Of a stretch of 64,000 nt of DNA, positions 1-6,383 are shown piece after piece; within the stretch, counting starts at the first letter, position 1; every line of letters starts with the position of its first letter. A model generated the notes under the pieces. It was not told the origin of the DNA, did no database searches, and saw only the letters and a program-made list of their open reading frames with translations. This stretch comes from Pilimelia columellifera. Lineage in GTDB: Bacteria; Actinomycetota; Actinomycetes; Mycobacteriales; Micromonosporaceae. Where the stretch lies: contig NZ_BAAARY010000003.1 in assembly GCF_039532605.1 (NCBI RefSeq), forward strand, positions 1 through 64,000, in the 5' to 3' direction. The position numbers were made by a program, and so were the translations under genes.

Positions 1-593
1 GCATTCGTTGCTGCTGCATGCGCTGTCATCTGCTACCGCCGCGCCGTCCGCCTCGACCTGTTGACCAGCAACAACCCCAACTGACACACGGTCTAAGGGC
101 CAAAGATCTCAAACCCGGCTACCGATTCGTCACCGCCGACAACCGCAAGGCGGAGGTCGTCAAGACCCGGACCTGGAAACAACACCAACAGGTCTATAAC
201 CTGACCGTCGACGGTCTCCACACCTACCATGTACTAGCCGGCACCACCCCCATCCTCGTCCACAACTGCGGCCGCGATGCAGACGAATATGTCGGGAAGC
301 ACCGGGGTGACGGTCACGGCCAAGATCCAGGGTATGTTGGACGCCACCGCGAGCCAGATGCGGGCGATGATGCGCTGCGGCGCTTCCGTGTACGCGATCA
401 GCAGACGCAGGGTCGTGTTGATAAGGTCGACCAAGCAGAGAAGACCGTCTCGGGAGCAACCGAGATTGTTGGGGGGCCGCAATTGCTACCTCAAGCTGCC
501 TTGCCTGATGCCAGCGTCGGCGGTGCCATTATGGCCGTTGCATTCATCGGACGAGTTGTGTGGAGAGGTTTGAAGAACCGTGGCGGAAAGTAA
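1..593 (+). CDS. C-terminal part of a polymorphic toxin (HINT pretoxin domain), 5' end missing
   Basis: The open frame enters from the left edge and stops at 593. Around nucleotides 100-275 it shows the end of a HINT (intein-like) pretoxin domain: AKDLKPG, then VYNLTVDGLHTYHV, then LVHNC, the classic release junction of polymorphic toxins. The roughly 108 residues after LVHNC would be the toxin tip. I do not recognise this tip; it ends in a hydrophobic stretch (GGAIMAVAFIGRVVW) and a basic tail. The first ~30 codons do not look like the expected upstream HINT sequence (a TxxHPF motif is missing), and the other two forward frames hit stops by about base 90, so a frameshift or decay near base 80-100 is possible. 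The stop overlaps the next gene by 14 bases. HINT assignment is strong; toxin activity is unknown. Confidence 0.7.
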   Translation, partial: IRCCCMRCHLLPPRRPPRPVDQQQPQLTHGLRAKDLKPGYRFVTADNRKAEVVKTRTWKQHQQVYNLTVDGLHTYHVLAGTTPILVHNCGRDADEYVGKHRGDGHGQDPGYVGRHREPDAGDDALRRFRVRDQQTQGRVDKVDQAEKTVSGATEIVGGPQLLPQAALPDASVGGAIMAVAFIGRVVWRGLKNRGGK

Positions 594-1494
594 AGAAGCC
601 TTGTTGATGCCGAGTGACCTGTTGATTTGTAGTCCTGACCAGGTGGCGCGCAGAGCGGTAGCGGGAACCACTAATACCGCTGTCGGCGAGAATGCGTTGC
701 GTTTGTTGACCACCTTTCTGATTCTGCTCTCCGATAAGTTTTCAGGCGATCCGTCTGCAGAAAGTCTGGTAGCGCTAGCTGACCGTGCAGATGCAGAAAT
801 GTCGCCTATTATTCCTGACCAGCGGCTCCAGGGGTTGGCCTTGGTTGGTTCGATCGTCCGCCATGAGCAATTGGATATCTCAATATCGTTAGAGTCGGCG
901 TTTGTTCTGCTATCCCACCTAGCGGCGCAGTTGATGCGCGAACTGGGACTCAGTGAACATGATGCGACGCTACGGCAGCGCGTCGAAGACTTATTAGAAC
1001 ACAGAAGAGCGGAGCTAAATTCTGTATTGCAAAATATGGCGCGTCACGAGAAATCAGATCTCCCCCGCTCTGCTGCCGGAAGAATGATCTTCTGGCTAGC
1101 TCAGCGGAACGACAATGAATTCAAGAAGTCCCGGAAAGAAATGCGCTCGAATCCGGCTGAATCGGAACGACTTTTCGAGATTGCCTATTGCTCTTTTCGA
1201 GAGCTTGTCAGGCTCCGGTTCAAACAAAAACATGGTTATGAAGAAGTCAAGACATTTATTGCTGGCATTGAAAAGCCGGTCTGGAATAACATCACCTTGT
1301 CCTCGATCGAGGCAGAATTGCTCGTCCGAAGCGCACTCGGTGAAAGCGGGCTCATTGACAGCATAAGCGACGAAGATATAGTTGCTATTGCAGCGCAGAT
1401 GTTTGTCCACCTCGCAGAACAATTGGACTTGCCTAACAAGATGATTCTGGAAACTATTAGAACTGTCGAACGCGAGCGCTTTTCTCTCGGCTGA
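580..1494 (+). CDS. Unknown 304-aa protein, candidate immunity or partner protein
   Basis: GTG start at 580 lies inside the end of the toxin frame, with a GGAGAGG ribosome site at 562-568, so translation is probably coupled to the toxin. The protein is soluble, rich in predicted helix, with no signal peptide or membrane segment that I can see and no family I recognise. Base composition is clearly more AT-rich than the rest of the window, with many A/T third positions, which suggests recent transfer. Position directly after a HINT toxin C-terminus is where immunity genes normally sit, but 304 aa is longer than most immunity proteins, so it could be another component. Function is inferred from position only. 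Confidence 0.75.
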   Translation: MAESKEALLMPSDLLICSPDQVARRAVAGTTNTAVGENALRLLTTFLILLSDKFSGDPSAESLVALADRADAEMSPIIPDQRLQGLALVGSIVRHEQLDISISLESAFVLLSHLAAQLMRELGLSEHDATLRQRVEDLLEHRRAELNSVLQNMARHEKSDLPRSAAGRMIFWLAQRNDNEFKKSRKEMRSNPAESERLFEIAYCSFRELVRLRFKQKHGYEEVKTFIAGIEKPVWNNITLSSIEAELLVRSALGESGLIDSISDEDIVAIAAQMFVHLAEQLDLPNKMILETIRTVERERFSLG

Positions 1495-1498
1495 AGCT

Positions 1499-1807
1499 AT
1501 GAGCGGAGGCGAACTCGGGCTGCGTCGTATAAGGCAAGCGAAAGTAGCAGCGGCTTCGGCGCTCGCCGCTCTGGAAATCGAGCTGGAGCGTACCCGTGTA
1601 GGCAAGGGCGCGGTCAGCACCGAGCAGGAGCTCGCCCTCATTTATCGTCACCTTCGATCGATGGCTGATTGCCTCGATACCGGCAACCTTCCCGACTCAG
1701 GAAATCGGCCTCGCGGCATAGGTCGAGTGGTGACGGATTCCTGGCCGATTGAGTCGACGCTTGGCGAGTTGCTGATTGCTGCTGAGAAGGCGTATTTCAA
1801 CGCCTAA
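1499..1807 (+). CDS. Unknown 102-aa small protein after toxin/orphan pair
   Basis: ATG at 1499 follows the previous stop by four bases, so it is probably cotranscribed with the toxin module. The product begins with a basic, Ala-rich amphipathic helix (RIRQAKVAAASALAALEIELERTR) suggestive of a short coiled coil; the rest is polar. No family is recognised and there is no signal peptide. It could be a second immunity protein, an adaptor, or an unrelated passenger. The AT-richer composition matches its neighbour upstream, supporting a shared origin. The coding call rests on tight spacing and plausible composition. Confidence 0.6.
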   Translation: MSGGELGLRRIRQAKVAAASALAALEIELERTRVGKGAVSTEQELALIYRHLRSMADCLDTGNLPDSGNRPRGIGRVVTDSWPIESTLGELLIAAEKAYFNA

Positions 1808-1830
1808 CCTGGCACATCAAGAGAGGGTGT

Positions 1831-1971
1831 ATGGGCGCGCATGTGGAGAAGGCTTCGCTAGCTCCCTTTCGCTCCTCTGTCAATTTATGGCGATCTTTGG
1901 TGGAGTTTGTCGCTTCGCGTGGTCATTGTTCCTTAGCCATTATTGACAATAGGAGGCTGCTGTGGCGGTAG
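1831..1971 (+). pseudogene. Short 46-aa ORF, probable truncated gene fragment
   Basis: ATG at 1831 is preceded by GAGAGGG at about 1821-1827. It encodes 46 residues (ending IIDNRRLLWR) and stops at 1971. The reading looks protein-like, with aromatic and aliphatic residues spaced as in a folded domain, but it stops abruptly where composition rises back to the GC of the conserved chromosome. I read it as the 5' end of a gene cut off at the island boundary. A genuine small protein is the alternative. No family is recognised. Confidence 0.35.
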
Positions 1972-2206
1972 CCGGCGTTCTGACCGGCACCCTGAGTATG
2001 GGTGCTTTCGGCGCGGTTTGTGACTGTCCCCACCGTCGCGATGCGGACGAGCGGGGACACGACACCACCTGCATACCAGGGCCCGGCAAAGTCAGCTCGT
2101 CGCCCGATAGGCACATTCGACCGAATGACTGTCCGTCGCGAAGTGGCCCGCACCCCCGGCTCAGGGCAATGGTTGACCTGAGGATCAAGAGTCGTGGTCG
2201 GGGCGT
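1972..2206. other. Intergenic stretch at island edge, nothing recognised
   Basis: About 235 bases between the truncated fragment and the end of cobM. A GTG-initiated frame from 1962 with an AGGAGG-like site runs through here and into the cobM 3' end, but its product is Pro/Arg/Ser-rich and looks like chance translation. I see no hairpin terminator, tRNA or attachment-site repeat. This is probably the junction between accessory and conserved DNA. Confidence 0.4.
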
Positions 2207-2950
2207 TTACGCGCGGCAGCGGTCGGCTGAGTACAGGTGGCTGTCTGGGAAGTCGCCGGCTGTGAGCACCCGCCCGACGATTACCACCGCTGTCCGCTTG
2301 ACCCCGGCCTCGTGCACCTGACCGGCGATGTCGGCGAGGGCGCCACGGAGGATCAGCTCGTCGTCGCGGCTGGCCCGGGCGACAACCGCGACGGGGCAGT
2401 CGGCGCCGTAACGCGGCAGCAGCTCGGCCACGACGGCGTCGATCCGCTGGACGGCCAGGTGCAGCACGATCGTCGCCCCGCTGCGGCCGAGGGTGTCGAG
2501 GTCCTCGCCGGGTGGCATCGGGGTGGCCTGTGCCCAGGTGCGGGTAAGGATGACGGTCTGCCCGACGGCGGGCACCGTCAGCTCTCGGCGCAGGGACGCG
2601 GCGGCCGCGGCGAACGCCGGCACCCCTGGCGTGATGTCGTAGGGCACCCCGGCGGCGTCGAGCCGGCGCATCTGTTCGGCGACGGCGCTGAACACGGACG
2701 GGTCGCCTGAGTGCAGTCGGGCCACGTCGTGGCCGGCGGCGTGGGCGTCGACCAGCTCGGCGACGATCTCGTCGAGGCTCAGCTTCGCGGTGTCGACGAT
2801 TCGGGCGCCGGCGGGGCAGCCGGCCAGCAGCTCGGCGGGGACGAGGCTGCCCGCGTACAGGCAGACCGGCGACGAGGCGATGAGCGCCTGCCCGCGGACG
2901 GTGATGAGGTCGGCTGCGCCCGGCCCGGCGCCGATGAAGTGCACGGTCAC
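2207..2950 (-). CDS. cobM: Precorrin-4 C11-methyltransferase
   Basis: A SAM-dependent tetrapyrrole methylase that methylates C11 of precorrin-4 in aerobic cobalamin synthesis. The 247-aa product has the family signature order: an N-terminal HFIGAGPGAADLITVRG glycine-rich loop, then LHSGDPS in the first third and ITPGVPAFAAAA in the middle. Length is normal for CobM. The GTG start at 2950 overlaps the cobL stop by four bases (GTGA), so the two are translationally coupled, with cobL first. Longer upstream readings in this frame are only out-of-frame translation of cobL. It is the last gene of its operon at the edge of the accessory region. Confidence 0.95.
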   Translation of the reverse strand: MTVHFIGAGPGAADLITVRGQALIASSPVCLYAGSLVPAELLAGCPAGARIVDTAKLSLDEIVAELVDAHAAGHDVARLHSGDPSVFSAVAEQMRRLDAAGVPYDITPGVPAFAAAAASLRRELTVPAVGQTVILTRTWAQATPMPPGEDLDTLGRSGATIVLHLAVQRIDAVVAELLPRYGADCPVAVVARASRDDELILRGALADIAGQVHEAGVKRTAVVIVGRVLTAGDFPDSHLYSADRCRA

Positions 2951-4161
2951 TTGGTCACCACCCACTGTGTGATTGGCATGGCGGGGCGCCAGCCGGTGAA
3001 GCCGCCCACGGGCGTGGCCCGGCTGATGCTGATCCGGGTCAGTTCGCCGCCGAGCCGGGCCCGCCACCCGGCGACGACGGTCTCGGATTCGACGGTGACG
3101 GCGTTGGCGACAAGGCGTCCACCGGGCCGTAGCGCCGCCCAGCAAGCGTCGAGGACGCCGTCGGCGGTGACGCCGCCGCCGACGAACACAGCGTCCGGCG
3201 AGGGCAGGTCGACCAGCGCCGCCGGCGCCGCCCCGACGACCACGGTGAGCCCGGGGACGCCCAGCGCCTCGGCGTTCCCGGCGATGTGCGCGGCCCGCGA
3301 GGCTTGCGACTCGACGGCGATGGCCCGGCAGCTGGGATGGGCGCGCATCCATTCGATGCCGACGCTGCCGGAGCCGGCCCCGACGTCCCACAGCAGCTGG
3401 CCTGGCAGGGGCCCCAGCCGGGCCAGGGTGATCGCCCGGATTTCCCGCTTGGTGAGCTGTCCGTCCGTGGTGGCGTAGGTGTCGTCGGGAAGGCCGGGCA
3501 CGCGAGGCAGCGGCGTGACCCCGCCGTCGGCGACGCACTCGACGGCGACCAGATTCAGCGGGTCGAAGGGGCCAGCCGGCGGGTTCAGCGCCGAGCCGGC
3601 GGTGCGGCGTTCGCCGGGTCCGCCGAGCTGTTCGGCGACGGTGATCCCGCTGGCCCCGTACCCGGATTCGCGCAGCAGCCCGGCGATCGCGGCGGGGGAG
3701 CCGGCGTCGGCCGACAGCACCAGCAACCGCCGGCCCGGGGCGAGGCTGAGCAGCAGCCCGGCCAGCGGGCGACCGACCACGCTGACCACCTCGACGTCCT
3801 CAGCCGGCCAGCCCAGCCGGGCGCAGGCCAGCGCCGCCGCCGACGGGTGCGGGAGCACCCGCACCGCCGTGGGGCCGAGCAGCCGCGCCAGGGTGGCGCC
3901 GACGCCGTAGAACATCGGGTCGCCGCTGGCCAGGACGGCGATCCGGCGGCCGGCGTGCGCGTCGAGCAGGCCCGGCAGCGCCGGAAGCATCGGCGACGGC
4001 CAGGGCGCCCGCTCGGCGGTGATGTCCTCGGGGAGCAGGTCCAGGTGCCGGCGTCCGCCGAGAATCACCTCAGCCTGACGCAACGCCGCCTGCGCGGCAG
4101 TGGTCAGGCCGGTCCAGCCGTCGGCGCCGATCCCGACGACCGGCAGCGGGGAGTTGGTCAC
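2947..4161 (-). CDS. cobL: Precorrin-6Y C5,15-methyltransferase (decarboxylating), CbiE-CbiT fusion
   Basis: A bifunctional cobalamin enzyme: the N-terminal half (about residues 1-200) is a CbiE-type tetrapyrrole methylase with VVGIGADGW at the start and ASGDPMFYG near residue 80. The C-terminal half is CbiT-like with the SAM site LLWDVGAGSGSVGIEW. It methylates precorrin-6Y at C5 and C15 and decarboxylates the acetate side chain. 404 aa is the normal size of the fused enzyme. It overlaps cobM downstream. No cobalamin riboswitch is visible ahead of it; the gap to the PPOX gene is only about 20 bases, so it may be read through from upstream. Confidence 0.95.
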   Translation of the reverse strand: MTNSPLPVVGIGADGWTGLTTAAQAALRQAEVILGGRRHLDLLPEDITAERAPWPSPMLPALPGLLDAHAGRRIAVLASGDPMFYGVGATLARLLGPTAVRVLPHPSAAALACARLGWPAEDVEVVSVVGRPLAGLLLSLAPGRRLLVLSADAGSPAAIAGLLRESGYGASGITVAEQLGGPGERRTAGSALNPPAGPFDPLNLVAVECVADGGVTPLPRVPGLPDDTYATTDGQLTKREIRAITLARLGPLPGQLLWDVGAGSGSVGIEWMRAHPSCRAIAVESQASRAAHIAGNAEALGVPGLTVVVGAAPAALVDLPSPDAVFVGGGVTADGVLDACWAALRPGGRLVANAVTVESETVVAGWRARLGGELTRISISRATPVGGFTGWRPAMPITQWVVTK

Positions 4162-4182
4162 GGGGACTGACGCTAACGCGGG

Positions 4183-4596
4183 TCACAGGTTGCCGATGAT
4201 CCGGGTGACCGCGATGGTCAACACCACCCGTTGCGGGTTGGGTCGGGGCTGCCGGTAGCGGGCGGCGTACCGGCGTTCGGCCTCGGCCACCGCCGCCGGC
4301 GAGGCGTCGACGACAGCCCGGCCCTCCAGGGTCACCCAGCGTCGGCCGTCGACCTGGCAGACGGCGACCGCGGCGCCGTCCGGGCCGGCTGCCGCGACGT
4401 TCCGTGCTTTGCGCGACGGCCGCGAGGTAATGACGCGGGCGGTGGCGGTGACCGGGTCGAAGGTGACGCCGACCGGGGTGACGTGCGGCGTCCCGTCAGG
4501 GCGCGGGGTGGTCAGGGTCGCCAGGTGACGTTCGGTGAGGAACTGGGCGAGCGCCGGCGACTGCGGGTCGATCCGGTGCCGGGTCGGCGTGGCCAT
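4183..4596 (-). CDS. PPOX-class flavin/F420-dependent enzyme
   Basis: A 137-aa split-barrel protein of the pyridoxamine-5'-phosphate-oxidase superfamily. Typical pieces: LAQFLTERHLATLTTPRPDGTPHVTPVGV near the N-terminus, SRKARNV in the middle, and WVTLEGRAVV in the C-terminal half. Actinobacterial members of this size (Rv1155/Rv2074-like) usually bind F420 and reduce unidentified substrates. It precedes cobL by ~20 bases on the same strand, so cotranscription with cobL-cobM is likely, although no direct role in corrin synthesis is implied. Substrate unknown. Confidence 0.85.
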   Translation of the reverse strand: MATPTRHRIDPQSPALAQFLTERHLATLTTPRPDGTPHVTPVGVTFDPVTATARVITSRPSRKARNVAAAGPDGAAVAVCQVDGRRWVTLEGRAVVDASPAAVAEAERRYAARYRQPRPNPQRVVLTIAVTRIIGNL

Positions 4597-4641
4597 GACG
4601 CTCGCTTTCGACGACGGGCGTGGTCGTTGTGTGGCGGACGC

Positions 4642-5508
4642 TCACCGGTCGGCGTCGTCGCCGAAGAAGCGGTCCTCGGTCGACGAACGCGGCCGGGGCA
4701 ACCGGTTGGCCGGGGCGCGGTTGAGCGAGTGCCGGCGGACGGGGCCCGCCCGCCTGTCGCCGGGCGTCGCCGCAGCCGGTTGCGGATCGGACGCGTCGTT
4801 GTTCAGGTCGTAGGCGCGGGTCACGTCGTCGATCCGCTCGTAGGGCGCTGGCGGCGGCGCTGGCTCGGCCTGCCTGTCACGGGCTCGGCCCGGCGGCTCG
4901 TTGAGGCTGGCCGGTGGGTGGTCGCCGGCGTTCAGGCTCGCGGCCAGGCGGGCGCCCAGCGTGGGCCGGCCGGCCCCGGGTCCGCCAGCGTCGGTCCTGG
5001 CGGTCCGGTCACGCCAGCGGGCGGCCCAGGCGCCGGTGGCCTCCGGGTCGCGCCCCGTCACCGGTCGGCTCGGCGGCGCGGGGGCGGGGGCGGGGCGACG
5101 CCATCGCGCGGGCAACGCCGTGGCGAACAGCAGCAGGGTCACCAGCAGCGGCAGGGTGCCGTTGCCGACCGGCGCGGCCAGCGGCAGGTCCCGGCCCAGG
5201 ACGGAGGTCCGGGTCAACGCCGACATCGTCGCGAAGGGATCGATCATGAGCGCGGTGACCGGGACCGCCAGCAGCAGGGCTGCCGTCGCCGGACCGGCCG
5301 GCGAGACCCGACGCGGGAGCAGGCCAGCGACGAGCAGCGCCGCCCCGGCCAGACAGCCGAGCGCGGGGAGCAGCTCGGCGGTGCGGTAGATCTCAACGTC
5401 CTCCCACTGCCGGAGGGCGCTGGCCGACCAGGTCTGCCCGTACCCGACCAGCAGCCATATCAGCGGCGCGACCAGCGTCGCGGCGAGAAGGCTTCTCATG
5501 TGTCGCAT
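4642..5508 (-). CDS. Membrane protein with long charged, Pro-rich cytoplasmic tail
   Basis: About 288 aa if ATG 5508 is used; ATG 5499 and GTG 5544 are alternatives, and none has a good ribosome site. The first ~150 residues carry four hydrophobic segments (SLLAATLVAPLIWLLVG; LLPALGCLAGAALLVAGLL; AALLLAVPVTALMI; LPLLVTLLLFATAL). The rest is low-complexity Pro/Ala/Arg/Asp-rich and probably disordered. I do not recognise the family; similar four-helix proteins with disordered tails are common in actinobacteria. Function unknown. Confidence 0.75.
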   Translation of the reverse strand: MRHMRSLLAATLVAPLIWLLVGYGQTWSASALRQWEDVEIYRTAELLPALGCLAGAALLVAGLLPRRVSPAGPATAALLLAVPVTALMIDPFATMSALTRTSVLGRDLPLAAPVGNGTLPLLVTLLLFATALPARWRRPAPAPAPPSRPVTGRDPEATGAWAARWRDRTARTDAGGPGAGRPTLGARLAASLNAGDHPPASLNEPPGRARDRQAEPAPPPAPYERIDDVTRAYDLNNDASDPQPAAATPGDRRAGPVRRHSLNRAPANRLPRPRSSTEDRFFGDDADR

Positions 5509-5604
5509 TGACGCACCGTACCGTCGTCGCCGCGACCCAGCCACTTGCCGTGGACTACGCCGCGGTCGCCGCGCAGTGACGCCGAACAGCGGATCAGCGA
5601 CATC

Positions 5605-6330
5605 TCAGGCCAGAACGATGGTCGCCTTCTCGTCGGCGACCCGACGCGCCACGACGGCGCCGTCCAGGTTCGCGCAGAGCACGACGCTGCCCCGTACGGC
5701 CAACGGCGCCAGCAGCCAGTCCAGCGGCGCGGAGTGGGCCGAGGCGTCGACGAGCGCCCGTGATCCGGTGGTCAGGCCCAGTTCGGCGGCCCGGTTCCGG
5801 GCGGCGGCCCGCAGCTCGGCATGGGTGAGGATCCGGTCGTTGGTCTCCCAGGCCACGTCCGTGGGCTTGGCCGGGACGGCGGCGGCGAACCGGTCGCCGT
5901 GGCCGCGCACCGCGGTGATGTAGTCGGTGAAACCGTCCGGGGGGTTCGCCAGCGGCATTCCCATCGGCGCCAGCCCGACCACGTATCGGTCAGCGGCCTG
6001 CGGGTCCGCCTCGCCGGCACGCTCGGGGGTGGCGAAGACGACCTCGGGCGCGGTGTCGGTGATCCGGAGCCCGGCCGCGAGGCAGCCGAGCAGCACGGCC
6101 GCGCTCTGCCAGTGCGGTGGCAGCAGCACCAGCGCGGTGTCCCCGTCGCCGAGCCCGCACTCGTCGACCAGCAGGTTGGCTGTTTTGGCACGCCAGTTGT
6201 CGAGGGTCGCCCCGGACAGCTCCACGCGCTCGCCGGTGGCGTCGTCGTACCAGGTGAGGATCGGTCGGGTGGGGTCCGCTGCGATGGCCTCATCAAACAG
6301 ACTATTCCCCGTTTCCGGACTTATGATCAC
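5605..6330 (-). CDS. TIGR03089-like protein (adenylate-forming-enzyme-like fragment)
   Basis: The 241-aa product reads like the short actinobacterial TIGR03089 family, which resembles the N-terminal part of AMP-binding (acyl-CoA ligase-like) enzymes: SLFDEAIAADPTRPILTWYDDATGERVELSG at the start and LLPPHWQSAAVLLGCLAAG in the middle. The catalytic C-terminal subdomain and an obvious ATP-binding SGTTG-like loop are absent, so enzymatic activity is doubtful. I chose GTG 6330 because GAGAGG sits seven bases upstream; ATG 6342 is the alternative. It is divergent from the amidase gene, with about 50 bases between them. Confidence 0.75.
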   Translation of the reverse strand: MIISPETGNSLFDEAIAADPTRPILTWYDDATGERVELSGATLDNWRAKTANLLVDECGLGDGDTALVLLPPHWQSAAVLLGCLAAGLRITDTAPEVVFATPERAGEADPQAADRYVVGLAPMGMPLANPPDGFTDYITAVRGHGDRFAAAVPAKPTDVAWETNDRILTHAELRAAARNRAAELGLTTGSRALVDASAHSAPLDWLLAPLAVRGSVVLCANLDGAVVARRVADEKATIVLA

Positions 6331-6383
6331 GAAGCCTCTCATAAGGTGGGCTGGGTCCAGGTGGAACCAGGGGAGGACCACGG

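Noticed and set aside
1..2200. Prophage or transposon at the toxin region
   Set aside because: No integrase, transposase, terminal repeats or tRNA attachment site are visible here.
2162..4182. Cobalamin riboswitch for cobL-cobM
   Set aside because: The leader is only ~20 bases from the previous gene and shows no B12-box-like sequence.
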